NCBI GenBank assembly: GCA_965267435.1
Contig: OZ253960.1
Location: forward strand, 744,001 to 808,000
Length of the DNA stretch: 64,000 nucleotides
Source of the DNA: JAWPMT01 sp965267435
Lineage (GTDB): Bacteria > Bacteroidota > Bacteroidia > Cytophagales > Cyclobacteriaceae
Reading direction: 5' to 3'
In this document: positions 8,127 to 16,697 of the stretch, one piece after another
Numbering within the stretch: position 1 is the stretch's first letter
How the letters are laid out: each line of letters opens with the position of its first letter
The notes under the pieces: model-generated
Told to the model about the DNA's origin: nothing
The model's database searches: none
Seen by the model: only the letters and a program-made list of their open reading frames with translations
Position numbers and translations under genes: made by a program

Positions 8127-9470
8127 CTATCTATTTTGTTGTATCGATTCGAGTTTTGCTTGCCAGGATTTGCTTCCTGACATTTTGATTGCTTCCCGTT
8201 GCATAGTCAATAGCACATTCGTCGGTGATATACGAGCATACTTGAAGCGCTTGATGCTATACAATACTCCTGCGACCAGGTTGAGTGATGTCACTGCCGC
8301 CACGGCATACAGTGACCCCGTCAGGTGGAGGACGAGCCAATTCCCGAGGACATTGACCAACAGCATAAGCCATACTTTTCGCGCATTTTCTTTTGGGCGG
8401 CCGATGCTATCGAACAACACACCCATCACCTTGTCGATGGCCATCAGTAGTAGAGCGACGCAGAAGATGCGAATGAGCAGGGCAGCGCTTGCTGGCTCTT
8501 GCCAATCCATGATCTTGACGATGACATCAGCGCCAATCGAAAGCATGATTCCAGCTGCTAGTGCGAGTGCAACCGTCGTTGCAAGCAGCAATTCAGCGGC
8601 GGCCTTGAAGCGCTGGGATCCACCAACTTTCGCCAATTGACACAGTTGCGAGTACTTGACCATGATCACACTGCGAAACGGTATGTCCACTACTTCCAAT
8701 ATCTTAAGTGGGAGGCTGTATAGTGCCACAGCGGGGGCTCCCAGGAAAGCGCCGATCATCAGCAAGTCTGTGCTCTTCAGGAAGGTCGCTCCGGTGAGCG
8801 TGGCGACATTGTGGGTCCCAAAGCGCCAAAGTTCCCGTACCTGTGTCTTTGTTGCGAACAGCATAGCACTGAGTTGTAGGTGGGGAAATGAAAGAATCAT
8901 CCCAACAAATCCCACAAGGCACACATAAATCGTTGTCAGTTCACTCAGAGTAGCTGCACCGGTCATTCTCAGCACGAGTAGCACGACAAGAAGAGAGCTA
9001 TTCAACAGGACTTTGTAGGCCGTTATCTTGAGGAAGTCTTCGCGCACTTGTGCGATCCACATGCCCATGGCATGGGGTATACTGACCAGCATAAATGTGG
9101 GAACGAAAATCAGGTAATAGGTCAGGTTTTGGGCCGTAACCCAATCCTTCAGGAGCCATGTGCCGAATAGTGCCACTAGAGGGATTGCCGCCGAGACGGA
9201 TAGGTTGAGGAGCCAGGCTGCGCCCAGGACCGTTCGCTTTTCCGTGGCGTCACTTGCGGTGTGATAGGCCCGAACAAACCCTTGTCTGATAATGCCGGTT
9301 CGTATCATCTCGACGAGACCTGCGGTGCTAAGGAAGAGCACCCATGAGCCAAATTCGTTGACTGACAAGACTTTGGCCACGATATAAAAGTTGATGAAGC
9401 CCAGGGCGGAGGCCAATACGTTGCCGCTGGTCAGTCGCAGGGACTGTGATTGACTAAACCGCTTCCACAT
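8127..9470 (-). CDS. Wzx-type polysaccharide flippase (MOP superfamily)
   Basis: 447 aa with about 12 hydrophobic segments spread over the whole length, starting with LASALGFINFYIVAKVLSVNEFG, shown in part: a typical first helix and loop of polysaccharide_synt/MATE-like flippases (LS.NEFGSWVLFLS). No soluble catalytic domain. It should translocate the undecaprenyl-linked repeat unit across the inner membrane. Its 5' end overlaps the upstream glycosyltransferase by 17 bp; the sulfotransferase follows 7 bp downstream. Substrate specificity is not readable. Confidence 0.88.
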   Translation of the reverse strand: MWKRFSQSQSLRLTSGNVLASALGFINFYIVAKVLSVNEFGSWVLFLSTAGLVEMIRTGIIRQGFVRAYHTASDATEKRTVLGAAWLLNLSVSAAIPLVALFGTWLLKDWVTAQNLTYYLIFVPTFMLVSIPHAMGMWIAQVREDFLKITAYKVLLNSSLLVVLLVLRMTGAATLSELTTIYVCLVGFVGMILSFPHLQLSAMLFATKTQVRELWRFGTHNVATLTGATFLKSTDLLMIGAFLGAPAVALYSLPLKILEVVDIPFRSVIMVKYSQLCQLAKVGGSQRFKAAAELLLATTVALALAAGIMLSIGADVIVKIMDWQEPASAALLIRIFCVALLLMAIDKVMGVLFDSIGRPKENARKVWLMLLVNVLGNWLVLHLTGSLYAVAAVTSLNLVAGVLYSIKRFKYARISPTNVLLTMQREAIKMSGSKSWQAKLESIQQNR

Positions 9471-10635
9471 GTCGTTTGGCTTTTTCTGGTGAGATGAATG
9501 CTTTCAATTCGTCGAAACGTGACGACCAATCCTGGGCTTTCGCAAATTGCTGCCGCCGAGTTCTCAGTGTGGCTCGATCGTCATCTATTGCGTGTTCCAG
9601 TGCTGCAACAAAGTCTGCCACACCCGAAGCCTTGTAAGTGATGGAGCTGAACTCGTTCAGTGGTGCGAAGTCAGTTAGCACCACAGGGAGTCCTGCTGCC
9701 AGGTATTCATTGATTTTGAGAGGGTAGATGTTTTGGGTGAATGCATTCTTGGCGAAAGGAATAATTCCTACACAAGCATCCTGGAGCCAGTGTTGAAGTT
9801 GCTCCAGCGACTTGGGGCCATGCAGCGTGACGTTGGGGTAATCGGCCAGCTGCTCAGCCAGGGGATGGCATACCCTGCCAATGAATCGGAAGTGTGTCTC
9901 AGGCATCATCTTGATGGCCCCCTGTAGGAGCTTATAATCGAGCCGGTCATCGAGAGAACCCATGTAGCAAACCACTTTTTGAGTGGGGGGATTGCGCTTG
10001 AATGCCTGGCTGAATAGGGCGGTGTCTGCGCCATTACGAATGAGGATCGATCGCTCATTCCAGGGGCTCTTCTGCTGAAACAGACCTTCGGAGCTTGTGA
10101 TGATCCCTGAGACCCGCGTCATAAGAAGGTTTTCGTAATACGCGCCATGTGCACTACACCAGTTAGCGCTTGCGATGTTGTCGTAGCAGTAGTAGTAGCT
10201 ATTGCGTGGCTTCAAATTCTGGTGAATGGGATAGCCTGCAATAGGGTTGAAGGCATAGATGAACGTAGCGTTCTCGAGGCCCAATCTCCTCTGCGCATCC
10301 TTCACCTGCTGCGTGAGGATCCAACCATTGAAGTCGTTGAGGACACGATGGATCTTGTGATTTCCGATCCAGTTGATGGGCAAAAGCGGGAGCGGTGTCA
10401 GTACATAGGCTGCTTCCTCGCGGCGGATCCTGGGGTTGATGCCGAGCATTCGTCGAACTGGAGCGGCGCCTTTCCCGAGAAGCTTCATGACCACATCCTT
10501 CCAGGTGAATTGATAGTCGACAAAGAGAACATCGTACTCAGTGGAGGCCTGGGTCATCATTTGCACGATAGCCTTGGCATAGTCTCCAGACCATGTGGTC
10601 ATGCCAATACAGACGATGGATGGTCGCTTATTCAT
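9454..10635 (-). CDS. glycosyltransferase, GT4/GT1-like (GT-B fold)
   Basis: 393 aa. The N-terminal Rossmann half starts PSIVCIGMTTWSGDY; the donor-binding half carries VVCYMGSLDDRLDYKLL, FIGRVCHP and GIIPFAKNAFTQNIYPLKINEYLAAGLPVVLTD (key residues in PLKINEYLAAGLPVV, the EX7E-like donor loop). This pattern is common in EPS-cluster glycosyltransferases annotated as family 1. No membrane helix. The gene sits between the Wzz-like protein (3-bp gap) and the flippase (17-bp overlap). Sugar specificity unknown. Confidence 0.87.
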   Translation of the reverse strand: MNKRPSIVCIGMTTWSGDYAKAIVQMMTQASTEYDVLFVDYQFTWKDVVMKLLGKGAAPVRRMLGINPRIRREEAAYVLTPLPLLPINWIGNHKIHRVLNDFNGWILTQQVKDAQRRLGLENATFIYAFNPIAGYPIHQNLKPRNSYYYCYDNIASANWCSAHGAYYENLLMTRVSGIITSSEGLFQQKSPWNERSILIRNGADTALFSQAFKRNPPTQKVVCYMGSLDDRLDYKLLQGAIKMMPETHFRFIGRVCHPLAEQLADYPNVTLHGPKSLEQLQHWLQDACVGIIPFAKNAFTQNIYPLKINEYLAAGLPVVLTDFAPLNEFSSITYKASGVADFVAALEHAIDDDRATLRTRRQQFAKAQDWSSRFDELKAFISPEKAKRHVEAV

Positions 10636-10638
10636 TTC

Positions 10639-12798
10639 TTAGAGTTTTTGCCGTGTCATTCTGCCGCGCAGTAGGCTGCGGCCTAGTTCGACGAGTTTGC
10701 TACGTTTCTTGGGTACTTCTCCCACTATCTGATCGAGGAACCGGGGCTTGATGCCGTTGAGGAACAGTAAGAGCGGCTGATCCTGAAGTCGGTCCCTTAG
10801 GTTTTGAATGACCTCGACCTGGGGCTCCCGCCAAGTGGTCAGGGGAGACTCTACGGTGACAATCAATTGTAGATCATTGATGAATGCAGGAAGCCGATCA
10901 CCTTCCAGCAAGCATGGCAACTCGATGAAGATGTACTGCAATGCCTTCGTGTCCATCTTCGTCAGCAGACGCTGGAGATTTGTGTCTTTTACGGGATCCA
11001 GGTACGTCGCGCCTTCTTCCTGTTCCTCTTCTGCTTGTCCCTTTGATGACAAGATCAGTGACTGCCCTTGCTGGGCGGTCAGTTCCTCGTGCAGTCGCTG
11101 CATGACTTCTGTCTTTCCGGCCCGTGGGCTAGTGCTCGTAATACCAATCAAAAGGGGAGCGGAGGCATCCGGGATCTGAGATTTGATCTTGTTGAGTGTC
11201 AGTCGCAGGAGCTGATGTTCAAGATCGTCGCCGAATGTCTTGCGCAGTCGATCATCGCATACGGGCAGTGCACCGGCAAGATGGAGGCTGGTATGGCTCT
11301 TTGCCTTCATAGGGCTTTGGAGCGTAGGGTCGAAGAGCTCGAAAGCGATGATGATGCTGATCACTCCGATGAAGCCAGCCAGGAACCCAGCGACTACGAG
11401 TAGTTTCCTTTTGCCGGCCAGCGGGTCTTTAGGAAAGATGGGCGCATCGATTACCTTGAGAGTGGAGGCTAGCTGCAGGTTTTGCTGGCGTAGCTTGGCC
11501 ATGTTCAGACCCCGGAGGATCTCGAGATACTCTCGCTCGAAGACGTCGATCTCACGCTCATATCGGTCGATGGTGGATCCCAATGGTGCAAAGCGCTCAT
11601 ACTCTGTGTCCAGTTCCGCCAGTCTGCGACCGAAAAGGTTGACCTCTGTTTTCTCCTTTTCGAGCGTGATCACGTGGCTGAGCCAGTCGTTGAGGAGCTG
11701 TTGTGTGGTGATCCCGGATCGTGAGTTGGCAGCGTTGAAGGCGGAGACCAGTTCGGTTTGCATCTGAGATCTGAGTTCTCGTTGACGTGCCTCGAGTGAA
11801 TTCAGGGCACCGTAGGTCGAATCCAGTGCTGCTCTGGCCAACTGTGCCGTTACTTCGCTGAGTTGTTGCTTGATCTCCAATACCGTCCCGTTGCGGGCGA
11901 GGAGCGATTCGCGCATGCTCAGTTTGTCTTCGATAGCCACCAAGGCGCTTTCATTGGCCTGCATCCCCATTTTTTTGTTGGAATAGACCTCGAGAGCATT
12001 TTGTTTCTTAATAGCGAGGGCTTTCGTCTGTTCGCCGTAGTTGATCACACCATTAGCACTGCGAAAGTCCGTCAAGCGATCTTCGGCGGTGGTGAGCTTG
12101 GCCTTAATACTATCCAACTGCTCCTCGAAATAGGCTACCACATTGTTGGTTTCGGATTCCTTCAGGTCCCGGTATCGGTGAATGAAGACGTCCAACAGTA
12201 CATTCAGCGTACTGGTGCACAAGGCCGGGTCGGAGGACCGATAGGCTACCAGGATCATGTCGCTGGACTTGACGCGTTTCACTTCTATTTTAGCCAGTGT
12301 CTTGAAGCTGTAGGGACTGCCGAGCTCTGTACAAAGCGTCTGGAGGACTGGAGAGCTTCCTTCCTCGTAGACTCGGTGCAACCTGGCAAATGTGCGTTCC
12401 ACGGAACTGTCAGCGACCCATTCCTTTAGGAGGTCGTCACTGATGACTTGTTGAAGGTTTTCGTATTCCTCTTGACCCAGTTGGTACCTGTCGGGTTCTT
12501 CCAACATTAAGTGCTGGGCAAGCAACGTCAATCCGACTTGCTCCATGGTCTCCCGGGATTTGAGGAGGCCTATGAGGTTGTCAAAAGCATTATTGATACG
12601 GTGATAATCAATGCGTTCGTTCTGACCTGATTCGAGGGTATATCCTGAGGCTATACCGGTGTACAGCATTGCGCTGGCCTGGTACTCCTTTTCCATGTTG
12701 CTAGTCAGGAAGACTATCAATATGGGCGGCAACAAGGCAGCCACAAGGATCTTTACCTTATTGTAATAAAAGAGTCTTATGGTTTCGTACAGGCTCAT
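10639..12798 (-). CDS. Wzz/GumC-like polysaccharide co-polymerase with degenerate BY-kinase domain
   Basis: 719 aa. Layout: N-terminal membrane helix (about residues 15-32, VKILVAALLPPILIVFL), a Wzz periplasmic domain, a long coiled coil (about 210-430), a second helix (LLVVAGFLAGFIGVISIII) and a cytoplasmic ATPase-like domain of about 220 residues. The last resembles tyrosine kinases of the Wzc/CapB type, but the P-loop is TSPRAGKTEV, the Walker A' aspartates are absent, the Walker B position reads IFIELPC (Glu for Asp), and there is no C-terminal tyrosine cluster. It probably controls chain length or assembly without autophosphorylation (inference). Overlaps the TolC-like gene by 4 bp. Confidence 0.9.
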   Translation of the reverse strand: MSLYETIRLFYYNKVKILVAALLPPILIVFLTSNMEKEYQASAMLYTGIASGYTLESGQNERIDYHRINNAFDNLIGLLKSRETMEQVGLTLLAQHLMLEEPDRYQLGQEEYENLQQVISDDLLKEWVADSSVERTFARLHRVYEEGSSPVLQTLCTELGSPYSFKTLAKIEVKRVKSSDMILVAYRSSDPALCTSTLNVLLDVFIHRYRDLKESETNNVVAYFEEQLDSIKAKLTTAEDRLTDFRSANGVINYGEQTKALAIKKQNALEVYSNKKMGMQANESALVAIEDKLSMRESLLARNGTVLEIKQQLSEVTAQLARAALDSTYGALNSLEARQRELRSQMQTELVSAFNAANSRSGITTQQLLNDWLSHVITLEKEKTEVNLFGRRLAELDTEYERFAPLGSTIDRYEREIDVFEREYLEILRGLNMAKLRQQNLQLASTLKVIDAPIFPKDPLAGKRKLLVVAGFLAGFIGVISIIIAFELFDPTLQSPMKAKSHTSLHLAGALPVCDDRLRKTFGDDLEHQLLRLTLNKIKSQIPDASAPLLIGITSTSPRAGKTEVMQRLHEELTAQQGQSLILSSKGQAEEEQEEGATYLDPVKDTNLQRLLTKMDTKALQYIFIELPCLLEGDRLPAFINDLQLIVTVESPLTTWREPQVEVIQNLRDRLQDQPLLLFLNGIKPRFLDQIVGEVPKKRSKLVELGRSLLRGRMTRQKL

Positions 12799-13520
12799 AG
12801 TGATGGATCCTCTAGAAATACCCTGATTTGGCGCTTGATACTTAAGCCTTCGATGTGTGTATTGGTCAGGTCCTGTTCTGCCAGCAACAACTGATTCTGG
12901 ATGATCATCAGCTGCTCATAGGTGGCTTCGCCATTTTGAAAGGCGATCTCCACGGTGTTGTAATGCTGGCGGCGTGTTTCCACACTTTGTTCCTTCAGTA
13001 ATAGCGACTCTAGCAGCGACATGTAGTCATAGTACATCCGAATAAGTTGCTGCTGCAATAGTTGCTTTTGCGCCATTTGCTGGTGATGAGATCGGCGAAA
13101 CTTTTGCTCCGCTTGCCGCATGTAGCTTTTGCGATTGATGATCTTCTCAGGGTCTATCGTGAGGCCGACGCCGACGTTGGGTAGCACTCCGGCTGTGGTC
13201 ACAGACCGATCTTCATAGGTGGTCGTATTCAAACTGAAAATATTGACGGACAGCGTCAAGCTGGAAGACCAGTTACGGCTCTTTTGCCTATACTCTTCCT
13301 GATAGATGTTCATGTCTTCACCGATGGATTTGAGGACCGGAGATTTGTCGATGGCAGCTGTGAGAACAGAGTCCAACTCGCCTTCGTCCTGGAGTAGGTG
13401 AGCCACCCGCAGTAGTTCGCTGCGGGTTGCTTCTTCGTCGAACCGGATGTCCTGCCCAAAAATCTTTCCTACCGCTATGAGCAGAAGGATGGTGGATGTT
13501 AACACTGTTACAAATCGCAT
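12795..13520 (-). CDS. half-length TolC-family outer-membrane-efflux-like protein
   Basis: 241 aa with a signal peptide (MRFVTVLTSTILLLIAVGKIFGQ). It then has a short helical region, a strand-rich segment (SSLTLSVNIFSLNTTTY and GVLPNVGVGLTIDP) and a long Gln-rich coiled coil (about residues 130-235). That helix-strand-helix order matches one repeat of the TolC/OEP family, whose members are usually around 430 residues with two repeats, so this is about half size. First gene of the EPS operon and ATGA-coupled to the Wzz-like gene, it may be the outer-membrane or periplasmic channel partner. Assignment to TolC family is from pattern only. Confidence 0.72.
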   Translation of the reverse strand: MRFVTVLTSTILLLIAVGKIFGQDIRFDEEATRSELLRVAHLLQDEGELDSVLTAAIDKSPVLKSIGEDMNIYQEEYRQKSRNWSSSLTLSVNIFSLNTTTYEDRSVTTAGVLPNVGVGLTIDPEKIINRKSYMRQAEQKFRRSHHQQMAQKQLLQQQLIRMYYDYMSLLESLLLKEQSVETRRQHYNTVEIAFQNGEATYEQLMIIQNQLLLAEQDLTNTHIEGLSIKRQIRVFLEDPSL

Positions 13521-13754
13521 GATTGACTGACTAAGGTTGCTTCGAAAGTAGAGTGACCATGGTGTCTATATTTAAAGGGGCGTCGATCCGCACTGAAGAC
13601 AGGTCGAGCTGATGCCATTGGCCGCCGAACTGCCCACAGGTACCGGTACTTGACAAATTCCGTCCTGTCGACCTGCTATTCTGACCATTGGGCAGTGTTA
13701 CCGACGTCTTATAGTTATTAAGGTGACTTTCGAGTCAATCAATCGGTTTTGCTC
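13521..13754. promoter_or_regulatory. divergent EPS promoter region with motifs shared with 21152-21290
   Basis: This 234-bp gap separates the seven-gene minus operon from the plus-strand acyltransferase. It contains CTTCGAAAGTAGA (13540-13552), CAGGTCGAGCTGA (13600-13612), GCTGATGCCATTG (13608-13620) and TCGACCTGCTATTCTG (13668-13683, complementary strand CAGAATAGCAGGTCGA). Each has a near-identical partner upstream of the response regulator at 21151. Read on the minus strand, the first element gives TACTTTCG, close to a Bacteroidota -7 box. Confidence 0.5.
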
Positions 13755-14906
13755 ATGTCATCAGAGAAGGTACATTTCAAAGGATTGCACGCGCTTCGCT
13801 TCTTCGCGGCGTCTTTGGTGATCATCCACCATGTCGAGCAATACAAGTCGTGGAAGGGTCTCAGCAGCGCATGGGGCAATTCCGTTATCAATGGCTTTGG
13901 GCACGCGTCGGTATCTTTCTTCTTTGTCCTGAGTGGGTTTCTCATCACCTACCTGTTGCTGTCAGAGCAAAAGTCAACTGGACATATCAATATCCTCCAT
14001 TTCTATTGGAAGCGGGTACTGCGGATTTGGCCGGTATATTTTCTGGTCGTCGGACTTGTGGTTTTAGTCGCACCCTTGGTGCTTTCGGCGACCTTTGATT
14101 CCCTGCACTTCTCTTTCGGTGTCGTGGAAGTGGGATTATTGTTGCTTTTTCTGCCCAACCTGCTGCGGATTCGGTTTCCATGGTTAGTAGGAGGGAACCA
14201 CCTTTGGTCAGTAGGGGTTGAGGAACAGTTCTACATCTTTTGGCCTTTGCTGGTGCGTGCCTTTAGTAAGCGCATTGTGCCATTCCTACTTTTGTTTGTT
14301 GCCGTGAAGGCGGCTTTTCAGCTTTCGCTTTGGGCCTTGCCGTATGAAGGGTTACGCATTCAGCAATTGCAGCAGGTCTTGCAATTGGTCCCTTTTGAGC
14401 AGATGGCGATCGGAGGCTTGGGTGCCGCGGTTGTTTTCCTGCCCGGTTTGCGAACTCAGCTGCTATCACCTCTTACACACCGATATGCGCGGTATTTGTT
14501 CTTTGGGCTCTTGGTTTGGTCGTTCACAATAGGCTGGCATGGTGTACTTGCCTCTTATTTCGATGCCGTCATCTTCCTCGGAGTTATCCTCAATGTCACA
14601 TTTACGGAAAGCATTTACAGGCCGTTGGAGCATCCCGTATTACGAAAACTGGGAGATGTCAGCTACGGCATTTACATGTACCACCCATTGGTGATAGCAG
14701 TCGCCTTGCAAGTGCTTTCTCCCTGGGTCTCGTCCCTGGGCTGGTCGGCATTTAACGTGCTATTATTTACGATATCCATTGTGGGTACGTTGCTGTTAGC
14801 ACTCGCTTCTTATCGGTGGCTGGAGCAGCCAGTTCTGCGTTGGAAGAAGCTATTGAGCAAGAGTCATTCATTGAAGCAGAGGGTGGCCATATCAACCAGT
14901 TCATGA
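13755..14906 (+). CDS. acyltransferase 3 family membrane O-acyltransferase
   Basis: 383 aa from the ATG at 13755 (a TTG lies two codons upstream but is less likely). Motifs are FKGLHALRFFAASLVIIHH (first helix with the catalytic-type His), RRxxR-like YWKRVLRIWPVYF and NHLWSVGVEEQFYIFWPLL, diagnostic of OafA/YrhL-type acyltransferases. About ten membrane helices. It should transfer acetyl or another acyl group from the cytoplasm to sugar hydroxyls of the polymer. ATGA overlap with the Wzy-like gene shows coupling. Confidence 0.93.
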   Translation: MSSEKVHFKGLHALRFFAASLVIIHHVEQYKSWKGLSSAWGNSVINGFGHASVSFFFVLSGFLITYLLLSEQKSTGHINILHFYWKRVLRIWPVYFLVVGLVVLVAPLVLSATFDSLHFSFGVVEVGLLLLFLPNLLRIRFPWLVGGNHLWSVGVEEQFYIFWPLLVRAFSKRIVPFLLLFVAVKAAFQLSLWALPYEGLRIQQLQQVLQLVPFEQMAIGGLGAAVVFLPGLRTQLLSPLTHRYARYLFFGLLVWSFTIGWHGVLASYFDAVIFLGVILNVTFTESIYRPLEHPVLRKLGDVSYGIYMYHPLVIAVALQVLSPWVSSLGWSAFNVLLFTISIVGTLLLALASYRWLEQPVLRWKKLLSKSHSLKQRVAISTSS

Positions 14907-16333
14907 ATTCCCTGGAATTAGGAGGTACGAAGTCCCTACAACTGGTCGTCACTGCAGTTCTGGCTGTTGTGTGTGCTGTCGTGATCGCGAAGGGAGGCAT
15001 TGTCGTGGGGGGTGCGTTGATTTTCCTGCCTTTTCTGATAGGCACACTTGTATTCGCGTTTCTGAGGCCCGGTTTTGTACTTCTTTTTATCCTCTTCATG
15101 GGATTCATGATCTCCCTACTCGGAAGATATGTGCCAGGTATTTCCTTTGGACTGGCGATCGACGGATTGGTTGTATTGCTTTTCGTGGTAATGGTGTTTC
15201 ATCAAAAGACCACTTTCAACGTCGCAGAAATGGGCAATGGAGTCGTCATACTCCTCTTGCTATGGTCATTGTTTTCCGTACTTCAGTTGTTCAATCCTTT
15301 GTCAGGTAGCACAATCGCCTGGTTCTATGCCAATCGGGCGCTGTCCTTCTACCAAATGTTCATCGTGATCCTGGGCTTGCAGCTACGAAAAGAGGACTTG
15401 CGTGGCCGGTGGCTCTTCATCGCCTGGCTTGCATTGAGTGTCTTCGGTACGCTGTGGGGGTTAAAGCAGCTGGTTTTGGGTGTCTCCGCTGTCGAGCAAA
15501 GGTGGCTGATGGGCGGAGCCGCAAGCACGCACATACTGTTTGGAAAACTGCGAATATTCTCATTCTACAGCGATGCGGCGCAGTTCGGCGCTTCCCAGGC
15601 GCATGCGGCCCTCGTATGTGGTCTTATCGGATTACATCCGGCTTTTTTGAGAAGGAGATGGCTCTTGCTTGCTTTAGCGGGCTTCTTCTTTTATGGGATG
15701 CTGATCAGCGGCACACGCGGCGCTTTGGCCGTGTTGGTGTTTGGTGGAGCAGCGTATTTGCTTTTGACGAAAAATATCAAGGTCCTTGTGCTAGGGATGA
15801 TGGTAGGAGCGGGGGCTTTTGGCTTTCTGAAGTATACCACCATCATGCAGAGCAATTACCATGTGAATAGGTTGCGAACGGCACTTGATTCCGACGATCC
15901 TTCTCTACGCGTTCGTCGGGAACGTGAAGTGGCGCTGGCGGCCTATCTGGAGGATAAGCCTTTCGGTGGTGGGATCGGTAGCGCTGGGTACTGGGGTCGA
16001 AGGTTTTCACCGGGTACTTTTCTGGCTGAGATTGGCACAGATGGCCACTATACCAGAATATGGATGGAAACTGGCAAGATCGGAGTGATGTTTTACATCG
16101 TTGTATGGCTGGCAATCCTCATGTACCTGGGTCGAAGGATCTGGCGAGCACCTTTATCGCTCTCCCGGACGGCTGCTATATCACTATTTAGTGGTATTGT
16201 TGGTATCGCAGTGGCCAGCTATTCCAACGGCCACCTGACACAGCAGCCGACAGGCATCGCAATAGCGCTTAGCCTGATATTCATATATCGCCTTACCGAA
16301 AGGGGCACAGGCGATGTAGCGTCATCTCTTTGA
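14903..16333 (+). CDS. Wzy-type polymerase / O-antigen ligase-like membrane protein
   Basis: 476 aa from the ATG at 14903 (overlapping the previous TGA); a longer frame from 14816 would overlap the acyltransferase by 91 bp. About 11 helices and a large periplasmic loop near residues 290-390, with LISGTRGALAVLVFGG, the typical S-x-R-G motif of the Wzy_C/O-antigen ligase family. Given the Wzx flippase and co-polymerase nearby, polymerase of lipid-linked repeat units is the likelier role than lipid A ligase. Sequence cannot decide between the two. Confidence 0.85.
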   Translation: MNSLELGGTKSLQLVVTAVLAVVCAVVIAKGGIVVGGALIFLPFLIGTLVFAFLRPGFVLLFILFMGFMISLLGRYVPGISFGLAIDGLVVLLFVVMVFHQKTTFNVAEMGNGVVILLLLWSLFSVLQLFNPLSGSTIAWFYANRALSFYQMFIVILGLQLRKEDLRGRWLFIAWLALSVFGTLWGLKQLVLGVSAVEQRWLMGGAASTHILFGKLRIFSFYSDAAQFGASQAHAALVCGLIGLHPAFLRRRWLLLALAGFFFYGMLISGTRGALAVLVFGGAAYLLLTKNIKVLVLGMMVGAGAFGFLKYTTIMQSNYHVNRLRTALDSDDPSLRVRREREVALAAYLEDKPFGGGIGSAGYWGRRFSPGTFLAEIGTDGHYTRIWMETGKIGVMFYIVVWLAILMYLGRRIWRAPLSLSRTAAISLFSGIVGIAVASYSNGHLTQQPTGIAIALSLIFIYRLTERGTGDVASSL

Positions 16334-16620
16334 TCCCCGATTTTCGTTCGATAGCAATTGTCGAAAGTTATTTCAGTCAATAGCGACGATTCCTTTGCCG
16401 CAATCACTTTCTCTGGCGCATTCTCCTCAAGGTCCCGTGTCGGTGACTCTGAGTAGAAAGTGATAGCTGCTCCTAAGTCTTCCTGCTGTTCGACATGTTC
16501 TGTAAGGCATGTCCTTCCCTCGAATAACACTGGATTTGCCATCCAGCTACAGGAACCACCGATGTCTTTCTTCTGTAAGAGTTCAGAGTCCCATACCGGT
16601 GACTCTGAGTAGAAGTGAAC
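16334..16620. other. gap with in-frame repeat and cryptic minus-strand reading frame
   Basis: The stretch between the Wzy-like gene and the terminator holds a direct repeat CGGTGACTCTGAGTAGAA (near 16440 and 16599, 159 bp apart, exactly 53 codons). On the minus strand the repeats encode FYSESP twice in one open frame that includes an ATG at 16542 and reads through this whole stretch (key segments WDSELLQKKDIGGSCSW and LTEHVEQQEDLGAAITFYSESP). That frame has no start upstream of the first repeat and runs into the Wzy-like gene, so it may be a gene remnant or chance. Confidence 0.35.
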
Positions 16621-16655
16621 AAAAAAGCCCGCAGCTAGTACTGCAGGCCTTTTTC
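16621..16655. terminator. bidirectional terminator
   Basis: AAAAAAGCCCGCAG and CTGCAGGCCTTTTT flank CTAGTA, giving an 8-bp GC-rich stem with one mismatch flanked by A-run and T-run. It sits between convergent genes (Wzy-like on plus, FkbM methyltransferase on minus), so it can serve both strands. Confidence 0.65.
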
Positions 16656-16697
16656 ATTCGAGCTAATTATGTATGCATGTATGAAGTTTAATGTTGA

